NCBI GenBank assembly: GCA_033032865.1
Contig: JAWHQI010000005.1
Location: 12,486,001-12,550,000 of the forward strand
DNA: 64,000 bases
Origin: Dactylorhiza incarnata
Taxonomy: Eukaryota; Streptophyta; Magnoliopsida; Asparagales; Orchidaceae
Direction: 5' to 3'
In this document: one piece after another, positions 34,064-46,586 of the stretch
Numbering within the stretch: position 1 is the stretch's first letter
How the letters are laid out: each line of letters begins with the position of its first letter
Notes under the pieces: generated by a model
Told to the model about the DNA's origin: nothing
Database searches by the model: none
What the model saw: only the letters and a program-made list of their open reading frames with translations
Position numbers and translations under genes: made by a program

Positions 34064-37000
34064 GTATGTTGGCAGGCTAAGGAGAAAAAGGACGTGTGGT
34101 ATTTAGACTCGTGATGCTCCAAACACATGACGGGAAACAAAGCAAAGTTCCTTAGCCTTGAGATGAAGAAAGGAGGGATGGTGACATTTGGTGACAACGG
34201 TAAAGGAAGGATCATGGGCATCAGTACAGTGGGTAACGATTCTTTCTCAATTTCAAATGTTTTATATGTAGATGGTATAAAATATAATCTAATTTCAATT
34301 AGTCAATTATGTGATAAGGGTTTAAATGTATTATTTGAATCATCTACAAATCTTTGTAAAATTATAAATTCTAAAACAAATGATGTCGTACTCACCGCAC
34401 CTAGGATGCATAATGTTTATATGATTACTTTTAATGATCTTTCAAATTCTTCTTTAAAATGTTTTATTTCTAAAAATGAAGAATTAGAACTTTGGCATAG
34501 GCGCCTTGATCATTCTAGCACCAAGCTTATTTTGAAATTATCAAAAGATAAATTAATTAAGGGATTACCTATGCTTAATGGAAATTTATCTTCTATTTGT
34601 ACGCCTTGCCAAAAAGGAAAATTTTCAAAAAATTCTTTTAAGAGCAAAAATATAATTTCTACCACTAGAACTCTTCAATTAATTCATATGGATTTATTTG
34701 GACCGGTCAGCACTTCTAGTCTAGGAAGTAGAAAATATACGTTCGTAATAATTGATGATTTCTCTAGATTTTGTTGGACATTATTTCTATCTTCCAAATC
34801 CGATGCCATGAATTTTCTATACTATGCATTCGTATTCAAAATGAACTTGATTTAAAGATTAAATGCATACGTTCGGATCATGGAGAAGAATTTGAAAATG
34901 ATAGATTTTCTTCTTTTTGTGATGATTTAGGAATTAAACATGAATTTTCCGCTCCTCGCACCCCACAACAAAATGGTGTAGTGGAGAGGAAAAATAGAAC
35001 CCTTCAAGAGCTAGCACACACTATGCTTTGTGAATATGGGTTGCCTAAATCATTTTGGGCCGAAGCGGTTAATACTTCATGTTATATCATTAATCGTGTC
35101 ATGCTTCGTCCTGTTTTAAAATTGACACCTTATGAGCTATGCTTTAAAAGAAAACCTAATGTATCTTATTTTCATGTGTTTGGTTGTAAATATTTCATTT
35201 TAAACACTAAAGATACACTAGGAAAATTTGATGAAAAATGCGATGAGGGAATTTTTATTGGTTATTCTTCAACTAGTAAGGCTTATAGAATATATAATAA
35301 AAGAACTAAAGTAGTTGAAGAGTATATACATGTAAGATTTGATGAGTTTGTTCCTTGTGTAGATTCTAATCATACATAAAATGAAGACGAACCTATTTCC
35401 CCTTTGGAGCATGAGGATGATGAATCACTTGGAGAAAAAGAAGAAGAAAAAGAAGAAGAACAAGAGGAGAAGGAAAATGAGATAATAGAATATGTTCATC
35501 CAAGCGTGTTGCAGTTCACTAAGGATCATCCAAAGGAGCTTGTGATAGGAGAACCATCAAAAGGGGTAATTACTCTTTCTTCTTTACATGAGTCTTTTTC
35601 AAACCTTTGTTTTATATCCGAAATAGAACCAAAAAATGTTTCAACCGCTTTAAATGATGAATTTTGGTTTATAGCTATGAATGATGAATTAAATCAATTT
35701 GAACGTAACAAGGTTTGGAATTTAGTAGAGAGGCCATCTAATCATCCGGTTATAGGAGTCAAATTGATTTTCAAAAATAAATTAGATGGTGACTCTAGGA
35801 TAACAAGGAATAAAGCAAGACTTGTTGCACAAGTTTATTCACAAATCGAAGGGGTAGATTTTGATGAAACTTTTGCACCCGTTGCTCGTCTAGAATCAAT
35901 TAGAATATTTCTTGCATTTGCGAGTTTTAAAAGATTTAAATTATATCAAATGGATGTTAAAAGTGCCTTTCTAAACGAGATTATAAAAGAAGAAGTTTAT
36001 GTAGAACAACCCCCCGGTTTTGTGAATGAAAAATTTCCTAATCATGTGTATAAGTTAGAAAAAGCGTTTTATGGATTAAAGCAAGCGCCACGTGCTTGGT
36101 ATGATAGATTGACACTATTTTTGATAAAACACGGTTATAATATGGGAAGTGCGGATAATACACTCTTCATTAAGCATGTAAATAATGATTTGATTATATT
36201 GCAAATTTATGTTGATGATATCATTTTTGGAGCCACTAATGAAGAGTTATGTAATGAAGTTATTTTAGTTATGAAAAATGAATTTGAAATGAGCTTGGTA
36301 GGATAACTCACTTATTTTCTAGGATTTCAAATCTCACAAAAACAAGATGGTATATTTATTTGTCAAACTAAATATGTTCATGATATTCTTAAGAGATTTG
36401 GATTTGAAAACCTAAAGCAAGCCAATACTCCTATGAGTGCATCACTAAAGTTAGGAAAAGATGAAGCCGATATTTCAATAGATCAATCATTATATAGAGG
36501 AATGATAGGCTCATTGCTTTATTTAAGCGCATCTAGACCTGATATTATGTTTTCCGTTTGCTTATGTGCTATATTTCAAGCTAACCCAAAAGAATCACAT
36601 TTAAAAGCGGTTAAACGTATTTTTAGATATCTAATCGGAACATCTAGATTAGGCTTATGGTATCCTCATAATAATTGTTTATTCTACATTGTTTTTCTGA
36701 TTCGGACTATGCGGGATGTTCATTAGATCGTAAAAGCACTAGTGGCACGTGTCATTTTATAGGCCCTTCACTTATATCATGGTCGAGTAAGAAACAGAAT
36801 TATGTTGCCCTCTCCACCACCGAGGCCGAATATATCGCACTAGGTAGTTGTTGTGCACAAGCATTATGGATGACCTAAACATTAGAAGACTTTGGTGTTT
36901 ATCTAAATAACATTGAATTAAAGTGTGACAACAAGAGCGCTATAGATCTCACAAACAATCCCGTACATCATTCTAGATCTAAACATATAGATGTCCGACA

Positions 37001-37154
37001 TCATTTCATCAGAGATCATATTAAGAAGGAACATGTTAAAATTAGCTTTATAGGGACGGAATCACAACTTGCCGACATTTTTACCAAACCTCTACCCGAT
37101 GCACGATTCCACATGCTTAGGTTAGAATTAGGTGTCTTAGAAATGTCACTTTGA
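34064..37154 (+). pseudogene. SIRE-like pol of El1 (broken)
   Basis: Order: protease (YLDS, with a TGA at 34112-34114 replacing the active-site Gly codon), pre-integrase (ELWHRRLDHSS, CTPCQKGK), integrase core (HMDLFGPV, IRSDHGEEFEN, TPQQNGVVERKNRT), reverse transcriptase with YVDD intact at 36208-36219, and RNase H (CDNKSAIDLTNNP, ADIFTKPLPDARF). A frameshift near 34850 splits integrase. A TAA at 36304 replaces a Glu codon after EMSLVG, and more shifts lie near 36700 and 36878. The natural stop is TGA at 37152. The enzyme set of Ty1/copia is complete in outline but cannot be made. Confidence 0.88.
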
Positions 37155-38018
37155 CTTTGACCCTTATAAAAAGCTATCAAATTATTGTATGTACTTTAAT
37201 ATTTTTTTTATAAAAATTAAAAATCAATAAAAAATTTAAAAACTATGGGAAAACCACCAAAAACACGCTAAAAAGGCCATCATATCAACTCCATAATGTC
37301 TGAAATTTCAACTGTATGAAGGCCTATTTATATTACAAATGTATCATGAAAAATATTTTTCAAAAAATCAAAAATTGGTGTTCTGTCTCGGCGTTAACAA
37401 GTTAACGCCTGGCGTTAGCTTCTATGTTCAGAAATTTTTTTTGTGTGTTTTTACAACTGTGTTGGTATTTTGGTGTTTTCTTTCAAAACTTAAAAAACAT
37501 AAAAAAAATACTATAAGCTTAAATGTTGATTTCAAGGATGATTATATAGATATTGGTTCAAGATTATTTACAATGTCTTATTTAAACCTTCAAGTTTCAT
37601 TAAAAACATTGTTTTGATTTAATCATGCCTTCAAAATCAATTATCTTCAAATGTGCAAAGAGTTTGAGAATAGATAACATATGTCGAAATGCTTTTACAT
37701 GCCTCTAAGTATGAGTAAAGTTTTTATCTTTGATAATGATTTTCTCACTTACACTTTTTGGTTAATATTTATGTGTTTTTAAATCTTATTTTTCCATAGT
37801 TGTGTAGCATAAGAACTTATTTTGAATTTCATAAATAGTTTACCTACACAACATTGAATTCTTTCTTGAATTCTTTGTTTTTCATGCACTTATATTTAGA
37901 GAAATGTGGTAAATAAAATTTAAAATAAAAATAAAAATAAAAAACTATGTTTGCTAAACAAGTGAATTCGGAGTCCTTTGTCACTAAGTCTAAAAAGCAA
38001 CAAATGAATGACAAGGAT

Positions 38019-38114
38019 AACTCCACCAAGCACTACTTGAACCTCCTGATAAGTCTTAATGAGCATTGTGAGGTTGAGCACCTTGGAAAAAATTGTAAAG
38101 TGTCTTGTGCAAAC
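38019..38114 (+). other. Conserved noncoding block in the El1 3' region
   Basis: About 95 bases (beginning AACTCCACCAAGCACTACTT) match El2 47469-47564 at over 90% by eye, while the surrounding AT-rich sequence is barely alignable. The El1 version is open in one frame but the El2 flanks contain stops, so coding is unlikely. Function unknown. Confidence 0.65.
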
Positions 38115-38691
38115 AAAATTTTCACCACTTCTCTTTAAAAAAAAATCTATAGTGCATTGAAATTTGTGAAAGTAAAGTTGTTTTTGTTCAATTCAATTTA
38201 TGCCTTACATTACATAGTTTCATGTGGTTTGATTTCTACACTTGTATGCTTTATCAAAACACATTTATTGTACACATCATTATCAATTATAATACTTCCA
38301 CTCATGAGAATTGGACTTAAAGCTTACCTACATTGTTCTCTACAATCATGAATAAATGCACTAGATAGCAAAGCATGATCTTTACAATGTTTATGATTTC
38401 TTGAAATGCAAATTATTTTACATTGTAAGCCTATCTTCCATTGATATTATATATTCTTGCTTGCTAACTTTAAATATTCCAAATTTCAAATGTATTTGCA
38501 ACTTGTGTATTTCTTTTCAAAACATCTACTTATTTGATTTACAATGCTTATTATGTTTTGTTCTTACAAATTCTTAACGATATTCAAATATTGCTTTCGC
38601 TGTGTTCACTTTCAAAAAGTTGCAATTATCTCTACAGAGTGCACAAAAGAACAAATTCCTACTACTCATCCCTATCTCCTTTTGATTATAA

Positions 38692-38893
38692 CAAAAGGGG
38701 GAGAAGAGACTAACTTCAAGAAATAACTTAGAGAAATCTATTATTTAGGGGGAGTACTTTATGACATGCATTTATGTAGGGGGAGTATTCATATAGGGGG
38801 AGTATGCATGATTATCACGCTTATCATATACTGTAAACACTACTCAATTTTTATTTCTTATTAGTGGATTTGTTATTATCAAAAGGGGGAGAT
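38692..38893 (+). other. Cluster of polypurine tracts before the El1 3' LTR
   Basis: Five purine blocks of the AAAAGGGGGAGA or AGGGGGAGTA type lie at 38692-38708, 38747-38756, 38778-38786, 38795-38804 and 38881-38893. The last abuts the LTR and is the functional tract. Multiple tracts are typical of the SIRE lineage and recur in El2 at 48178-48444. Confidence 0.8.
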
Positions 38894-40388
38894 TGTTGGA
38901 GCTTGTGTTCCACATCTCTTAGTTTGAGAATAACAAATCACACTATTTATTTGATCTTACTTGTGTTTATAAGTGTGCAGGTACTATTGTTAAATAACCC
39001 TATATACAGGATGTTGTTTGCTGAGGATTCTCTAGAAAGAGAGCTAATGCCCCGTGTTAGCTGTTAAAGCCACGCGTTAACTTCCATTGAGAAGGAAACC
39101 GCTGAGACGAAACCGCTGAGAAGGAAGCTGCGTTCGACGAATGGAACCTACGTTCGACGAACGAGGAGCTCCATTCGACAAAAATTCCTGCGCTCGACGA
39201 AGTTGCACTTGACAAGCTGCGTTTCACGAACGAGAATCTGCGTTCGACGAATTTGAAGCTCCATTCGACGAAAATTCCTACGCTCGACAAATTTGCACTT
39301 GACAAGCTGCGTTCGACGAACGAGAATCTGTGTTCGACGAATTTGAAGCTCCGTTCTACGAAAGTGTTTCCGTTCGACGAATGTTTGTTCTGTCACGTGA
39401 CCGGCGGTTTGCACGATCCTGATGGTGGCGGTTTTTCCATTCGACGAAGGGTGCGTTCGACGAAGGCGAGTTCGACGAAATCAGTCCCGTTCGACGAAAT
39501 TTTGTTTTGTCACGCTCCTGTCTTTTTGCACGACTTCAGCAACTGCCAGACACGATGCTTAACGCTGGCGTTAACCCTAACGCCAGGCATTAGCTCCCGT
39601 GTCTATAAAAAAGACCTGAGTTCGGTGTTCAAGATAGTTTTTTTGAAGCCTTCACTCCAATCTTTTGAGAGAGCATTTCATCCCCGAATTCAGAGAGAAC
39701 TCCCAACACCACCATTGAGAAACAAGAGTAAGAAGGAGATTTGCAACAGTCAATTTGAAGAAGGACGCTCACTTCAACTCCGATGATGATCAAAGCGTGT
39801 CTTCAACATCTTCTTCAGCACTTTTCAATATAGGGAGTCTTTTATTCTGATTTGTATCTTTATCTTTTCATTTACTTGTAATCGTAGTAAAATCGCCGCA
39901 TTGCGTGTGGCGACTAGGTCCTTGTGTGGCTTAGGGGTTTATTCGCCGCCTTGTGCATGGCGACTAGGTCAAGGGTAGATCTAGGGGGTGGCTAGAGGCC
40001 TTATCTGGGGATAGATAGGCTATAGCCAACCGGTCCTTGGGAGAAGGACCGGTGAAGGAACAAAAAAGAGATCTTCAACTTGTCGCCTCAATTTCAAGGA
40101 TTATTGAAATATTATCCTTAATCATTTTGCGATATATAAAAATCTTTTTCAGTATATCTAATTTTCTGGATTTGTATTTCATTTGAAATCGTGCAAGTAA
40201 AATCTCTTTGTTTATTTCTGCAAAAATATTTTCTGGAGGGATAACACCAGGCGTTAACTAGTCCACGCCAGGCGTTAGCATCAATGCTAAAAAGTTTTCT
40301 ATTTCTTTAAAATCTGTCAGTTTATCTTAAAAACAGTAAACCCCTTATTAGCCCCCCCCCCCCCTCTAAGGGCGCCATCAGATCCAAC
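38894..40388 (+). repeat. 3' LTR of El1 (interrupted one base before its end)
   Basis: It begins TGTTGGAGCTTG and continues to GATCCAAC at 40388, where El2 inserted. The last base, A, is at 49589. It has the same palindrome array, TATA and C-tract (13 C at 40352-40364) as the 5' LTR, with many point differences. Confidence 0.88.
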
Positions 40389-40542
40389 TGTTGGACATGT
40401 GTGTCACATCCCTTTGTTTGAGAATAACAAATCCCATATTGTATTTGATATTGCTTGTAGTGTGTTTATAGTGTGCAGGAACTATAGGTGCAATACTCCA
40501 CAGGTAGAAGGCAGCATGGAATCAAACTTTCTGAATGGAGCG

Positions 40543-40790
40543 CTACCGCCAGCGCTAGCGCTAACGCCAGGCGCTAGCTCAAGATCATCTCAGCGATTTG
40601 TCTCAGGGGTTCCTTCTCAGCGATTTGTCTCAGGGGTTCCTTCTCAGCGGTTCCTTAACACTACCGCTAGCGCTAGCGATACCGCAGGCGCTAGCTCAAG
40701 ATCGTGCACAGCACCATGCCGCCGACGGTTTCGCAACTGCTCCACACGAATGCTACCGCAGGCGCTATCAGCTACCGCAGGCGCTAGCTC
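40543..40790 (+). repeat. CpG palindrome array in the El2 LTR
   Basis: Repeated CAGCGCTAGCGC, ACCGCAGGCGCTAGC and CTCAGCG(A/G)TT words just upstream of the TATA box. CTACCGCCAGCGCTAG (40543-40558, and 48599-48614 in the 3' LTR) is the exact reverse complement of a 16-base word in LTR A. TTCATCTCAGCGGTTC (48655-48670) is the exact reverse complement of another. Confidence 0.85.
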
Positions 40791-40797
40791 CAAGATT

Positions 40798-40804
40798 TAT
40801 AAAA
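40798..40804 (+). promoter_or_regulatory. TATA box of the El2 LTR
   Basis: TATAAAA follows the last GGCGCTAGC word by about fifteen bases, as in the 3' LTR near 48829-48835. Confidence 0.6.
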
Positions 40805-41558
40805 TGATATGTTCTCTCTCATTTTGGGTTAGAACTTCCAGAGACATTACTTGTGCCCAAACTCTCGTGCTGCTACTCTGCCGAAACATCATCTCCCACT
40901 CAAAGCCAAAGAAGAAAGTCTGGAGAAGGAAGCCATCACGTTGCATCCGAAGAACGATCGCTTCAACCTCGCTCGTGCTTCAGCAATCCTTCATCCTCAT
41001 ACCCAGAAATCTCAAGAGGGAGTTTGCTTGTTATTTACTTCACTTCTTTATTTATATCTTGTAGTGAAATCGCCTTGTTTTTGGCGACTAGGTCCTTGCG
41101 TGGCTTAGGGGGAATTCGTCGCGTGAGTTGGCGACTAGGTCTTGGGGATTAGATCTAGGGGGTGCTCGAGGCCATATCCGAGTTTGGGTTGGCTAGAGCG
41201 GCTTGAGGCTTTATCCGGGGAAGGATATGCTAAAGCCAACCAGTTTGTGGGGATACAAGTCGGTATAGAAAAGGAAAAGAAATTCACTTTTGTACGCCTC
41301 CGATTTCTAGCGATATTGAAATCAAATTTTGTAAACTCCTTTTTTTATATAATGCAATCATGATTAAATTTGTGTTTATTTGATTTCTCTCAATTGGCGT
41401 AAAATTTCATTATTGTAAAATTGTTATTACTAAATTGTCATCTTATTTCCTATTAATCAAAAACAACTTAGTAATTATCTTAAAAATTATAAAAAGAATT
41501 TTATGCCCTTATTCACCCCCCCCCCCCCCCCTCTAAGGGCGTCGTAAGATCCAACAAG

Positions 41559-41571
41559 TGGTATCAGAGCC
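41559..41571 (+). other. Primer-binding site of El2 (tRNA-iMet)
   Basis: TGGTATCAGAGCC, two bases after the LTR end, complementary to initiator tRNA-Met. Confidence 0.9.
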
Positions 41572-41604
41572 AGGTTATTCCAAACGATTTAAAAACCAGG
41601 AATA

Positions 41605-43552
41605 ATGGCGTCTTATGATCTCGCTTTTTCCGAGGGTTAGGGAATTAGTAGACCTCCACTATTTACTGGGTTAGATTATAATTATTGGAAAAATAGGATG
41701 CGTTGTTTTCTAATGACCCTAGATATTGAGGTTTGGAACATGGTAGAAGAAGAATACACTCCTCCTACATTTGTAGTTGGAGAGGTTATGTTAAAAAACC
41801 CAAAGATAAATGGGATGATCGGGATAAACTCAAATGTAAAAATAACGCAAAAGCCATGATTGCTCTATTTTGTGCGTTAGATAGAAATGAATTTAATAGA
41901 ATTTCTGCATGTACTACTGCTTATGAAATTTGGAATCATTTGGAAGTTACTCATGAAGGTACATCGCAGGTTAAAGATTCCAAGCTTTTTCAACTGGAGT
42001 CGGAATATGAAAAATTCTGTATGGATGAAAGCGAAGATGTTGATGGTATGTACACGCGCTTCACCAAGATCGTCAATGCCTCAAAAGCTCTTGGAAAGAC
42101 TTTCTCAAATGGCGACTTGGTCCGTAAGATCCTTCGTTCTCTTCCTCCAAAATTCAACCCGAAGGTGACGGCTATTTCAGAGTCGCACAACTTAAGGACG
42201 CTCCAAGTTGAGAGCCTCATTGGGAATCTCAAAACCCATGAGGTAGAACTCAAAATCCAACATGATGAATACAACAAGGAGCCAAAGAAGAAGGCATTGG
42301 CATTGAAATCAAAGAAGGAGTGCCAAGAGGATGAGGATGAAGATGAAGAAAGTCTTTTGGTGAAGAACTTCCGAAAGTTCATGTGAAATCCGGAAAGGCG
42401 AAACACTTTCCGGAAATTTGTCCAAAAAGGTGAAAGATGGAAAGGGTCATCTTCAAAGAAGGAAAAAGAGAGCGACAATGAAGAAGAGAGACCTCCACCG
42501 GAATGCTATCATTGTAGGAAGACGGGGAACATAAGGAGCCAATGCCCAAAATTCTTGAAGGAGAAAAAGGAGAAACAGCACAAAGGGAAAGAAAAGAGGA
42601 AGGTGCTAAAGGCAAAGACATGGGATGACTCCTCTTCCTCCTCCTCCGAAGAATCAAGCGGGTCTTCATCAAGTGAAGATGAGGAAGCAAACATGTGCCT
42701 CATGGGACGTGGAAACGATGGCGACGATACCAGTGTTCCTAGTGACACTGAGGTAACTCCTCTCACTTATGATGAATTGCTTAATGAATTTCTTGAAACT
42801 TGCAAAGATTTTGATAAAAATATGAAAGATAGTATTTTATTAAAATGTGAAAATGAATCTCTTATTAAAGAAAATCAAAAGCTTTCCAAAAAAGGCAATT
42901 GGTTTAGAAAAGAGAAAGGTTTCTTGTCAAGAATGTGATCACTCCACTAAATTGGCAAAAGATATAGAAGAGTCACTTTCTAAAGCCCTCTCTCATGCCA
43001 AAACTCTTACAAAAGAGAAGGGGGAATTAGAAAGGAAATTAGAAGCCTCTCTTTTGCAAATCAAAAATAATAAAAAAGGTTTTGAAAATAGGTGTCATGC
43101 TTGTGAAAGAAAATTCTTTACTTAAAGCACAAGTTCATGATCTCACCATGGCCATTAAAAAATTTGGAATAGGCCAAAAATCACTGGACATGATTTTAGG
43201 GAACCAGTGTCATGGTTCTGAAAAGTTTGGGCTCGGATATCGAGGTGAGGGCTACCGCCCGGTGCTAGCCACTAACGTCGGCGCTAGCACCTCATACCAG
43301 AAACCTGAAATTTCTTTTTCAAAATGCTTTCCTTCTATAAATCAAATTTATTCCAGCAAGAAAATTTTCCATAAAAGGGTCTCAACCCCCTTTATTGCGT
43401 GTGCAAACTGTTATAGGTTTGGTCACACAACTAGTTCTTGCAGGAAAATAAAACAAAATACTTTAAAGCAAATCTGGGTACCTAAGGCTTCCACTTATTC
43501 TATGGGAGGTTCTACTTGGGTATCCGGATCTTTACTCTCATCTTCTTTCTAG
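41605..43552 (+). pseudogene. SIRE-like gag of El2 (broken)
   Basis: It starts at ATG 41605 (MASYDLAFSEG), with a TAG soon after (near 41638) and a frameshift in an A-run near 41790. The gag core (DRDKLKCKNNAKAM to KTHEVELKIQHDEYN) is open at 41733-42386. The first zinc knuckle has lost its His: CYHCRKTGNIRSQC. A coiled-coil-like Lys/Glu region follows with more shifts. An open piece (43082-43552) carries the second knuckle, CANCYRFGHTTSSC, and KQIWVPKASTYSMGG. The frame ends at TAG 43550-43552 and continues in the same frame as pol, so only this stop separates gag from pol here. Confidence 0.85.
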
Positions 43553-46500
43553 ATGTGCAGGCAGGCTAAGGACAATGAAGACATGTGGTACTTGGATTCA
43601 GGATGCTCCAAGCACATGAAGGGAAATAAAGCTAAGTTCCTTAGCCTAGAAAAGAATAAGGGAGGGATCGTGACGTTTGGTGACAGCGGAAAAGGAAGGA
43701 TCATGGGAATTGGTACAGTTGGTAACGAATCCTTCACTATATCAAATGTTCTTTATGTAAAAGGGCTAAAACATAATCTTATTTCAATTAGCCAATTATG
43801 TGATAAAGGATTATATGTTTTATTTGAATCTTCTACTAATCTATGCAAAATATCTAATCCTATTAAAAACAATATTTTACTAACTGCACCAAGAATACAC
43901 AATGTTTATATAATTTCATTTCATGATCTTTCAAAATCATCTTTAAAATGTTTTATTACCAAAAATGATGAACTTGAACTTTGGCATAGAAGGCTAGGAC
44001 ATGCTAGCACAAAGCTTATTTTAAAACTTGTCAAAAGAGATTTAATTAGAGGATTGCCTAGATTAAATGGAAATTTACCTTCACTTTGTTCACCATGTCA
44101 AAAAGGTAAAATTACTAGACCCTCTTTCAAAAGTAAAAATGTTATTTCTACTACAAGACCTTTGCAATTAATTCATATGGATTTTTTTGGTCCCGTTAGC
44201 ACCGCAAGTCTTGGTGGTAGATTATATACATATGTTTTAACAGATGATTTTTCTAGATATTGTTGGACAATATTTCTCTCATCCAAATCCGAAGCGTATT
44301 GTGAATTTTCAAAATTATGTACTCGTATTCAGAATAAAAGTGATTTAAAAATTAAATGCATTCACTCGGATCATGGAGGAGAATTTGAAAATGAAAAATT
44401 TACATCTTATTGTGATATGTTAAGCATAAAACATGAGTTCTCCTCACCACGCACACCACAACAAAATGGTGTTGTAGAAAGAAAGAATAGGACACTTCAA
44501 GAGCTAGCACGCACTATGTTATGTGAATATAAATTACCTAAGTCCTTTTGGGTCGAAGCCGTAAACACATCATGTTATGTTATAAATAGAATCATGCTTC
44601 GCCCATCTTTAAATCTCACACCATATGAACTTTATTTTCAAAAGAAGTCTAATGTATCTTACTTCAAAGTTTTCGGTTGTAAATGCTTTATTTTAAATAC
44701 AAAAGATAGCTTGGTTTGATGAAAAATATGATGAAGGAACATTTCTTGGATACTCTTCAACTAGTAAAGCTTATAGAGTTTTTAATACAAGAACTAGAAA
44801 AGTTGAAGAGTCAATTAATGTGAAATTTGATGAGCTTGTTCCTTGTATAGAAAGACTTTCCGCAGGCAAAGAGGATGATCTATTACCTCCTTTGGAGCAT
44901 GGTGATGAAGAACCTTCCAAAGAAGAAGAAGAGGAGGCCAAGAAAGATGAATATGTACCTCCAAGCATCTTAAAATTCACAAAGGATCATCCTCGGGAAC
45001 TTATAATTGGTGAACCATCCATCGGGGTAAGAACTCGCTCTTCTCTTCATGAATCTTATTCAAATGTTTGCTTTGTTTCCAAAATAGAACCAAAAAATGT
45101 TTCTACTGCTTTAAACGATGAATTTTGGTTTTTGGCTATGAATGAAGAGTTAGAACAATTTGAGCGACATAATGTTTGGAAATTAGTAGAAAGACCATCT
45201 AATCACCCGGTTGTAGGCGTAAAATGGATTTTCAAAAATAAATTAGATGGTGAGTCTAGAATATCTAGAAAAAAAGCACGCTTAGTAGCACAAGGATATT
45301 CACAAATCGAGGGGATGGATTTTGCTGAATCTTTTGCACACGTTGCTAGATTGGAGTCTATAAGAATTTTTCTAGCATTTGCATGCTTTAAAATAATAAA
45401 ACTATTTCAAATGGATGTGAAAAGTGCGTTTCTAAACAGGTTTGTAAAAGAAGAAGTTTATGTTGAACAACCCCCCGGTTTTATTAATGAAAAATTTCCA
45501 AATCATGTTTATAAACTAGAAAAAGCGCTTTATGGTTTAAAACAAATGCCCCGTGCAAGGTATGAAAGACTTACATCATTTTTATTGAAGCACGGTTATA
45601 TTATGGGAAGTGCGGATAATACTCTCTTCATTAAGCACAACAATGATGATATAATTATTTTACAAATATATGTTGTTGATATTATTTTTGGATCTACTAA
45701 TGAAGAGATGTGTAAAGAAGTTATTTTAGTGATGAAAAATGAATTTGAAATGAGTCTAGTAGGAGAACTTTCTTATTTCCTTGGTTTTCAAATATCACAA
45801 AGAATTGATGGTATTTTTGTATGTCAAACTAAATATGTCCATGATATGCTTAAACGTTTTGGATTTGAAAACCTTAAACATGCTTCTACACCAATGAGTG
45901 CGTCACTTAAATTAGGAAAAGATGAATCGAGAATTTCAATTGATCAAACCTTATATCGAGGTATGATAGGATCCCGACTTTATCTTAGTGCAACTAGACC
46001 CGATATTATGTTTGTCGTATGCTTATGTGCTCGATTTCAAGCCAATCCAAAAGAATCTCATTTAAAAGCAGTAAAACGAATTTTTAGATATCTCATTGGG
46101 TCATCTAGATTAGGATTATGGTACCCACATAATGATTCATTTACATTGCATGGCTATTCCGATTCGGATTATGCCGGTTGTTCACTTGATAGAAAAAGCA
46201 CTAGTGGTACTTGTCATTTTCTAGGACCCTCATTAGTTGCATGGTCTAGTAGGAAATAAAATTCGGTTGCACTCTCCACCACGGAGGCCGAATACATTGC
46301 ATTAGGGAGTTGTTGTGCACAAGCTCTATGGATGAGCCAAACTTTAGAGGACTTTGGTTTTCATCTAAAACTTATTGAATTAAAATGTGACAACAAAAGT
46401 GCCATTGATCTCACAAATAATCCGGTTCACCACTCTAGATCCAAACATATAGATGTGCGTCATCATTTCATAAGGGATCACATTAAAAAGGAAAATGTAA

Positions 46501-46586
46501 GGATTATTTTCATTGGCACGGACTCTCAACTTGCTGATATATTTACTAAACCTCTTCCCGATGCAAGGTTTCAAATGTTAAGATAG
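43553..46586 (+). pseudogene. SIRE-like pol of El2 (broken, YVDD mutated)
   Basis: Protease is intact at YLDSGCSKHM (DSG at 43595-43603). It is followed by ELWHRRLGHAS, CSPCQKGK, integrase with HMDFFGPV, IHSDHGGEFEN and TPQQNGVVERKNRT, all open to 44719. A short deletion after NTKDSL shifts the frame. Reverse transcriptase and part of RNase H are open at 44820-46259, but the catalytic YVDD reads YVVD (45669-45680), losing the first catalytic Asp, and FAPVARLE reads FAHVARLE. A TAA at 46257 replaces a Gln codon in AWSSRKQ. RNase H ends at 46586. The element cannot reverse-transcribe itself. Confidence 0.88.

Larger units (their letters stand above)
37155..38893 (+). other. Untranslated 3' region of El1
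   Basis: AT-rich, no convincing gene; an envelope-like frame, known in some SIRE elements, is not seen. It includes an inverted GCGTTAAC word pair at 37387-37423, a conserved block at 38019-38114 and a series of purine tracts at its end. Confidence 0.7.
40389..41556 (+). repeat. 5' LTR of El2
   Basis: 1,168 bases. It has a palindrome array at 40543-40790, TATAAAA at 40798-40804, a leader, a run of 16 C at 41516-41531 and the end GATCCAACA. It has a duplicated GATTTGTCTCAGGGGTTCC segment (40590-40650) that the 3' LTR lacks. Confidence 0.88.
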
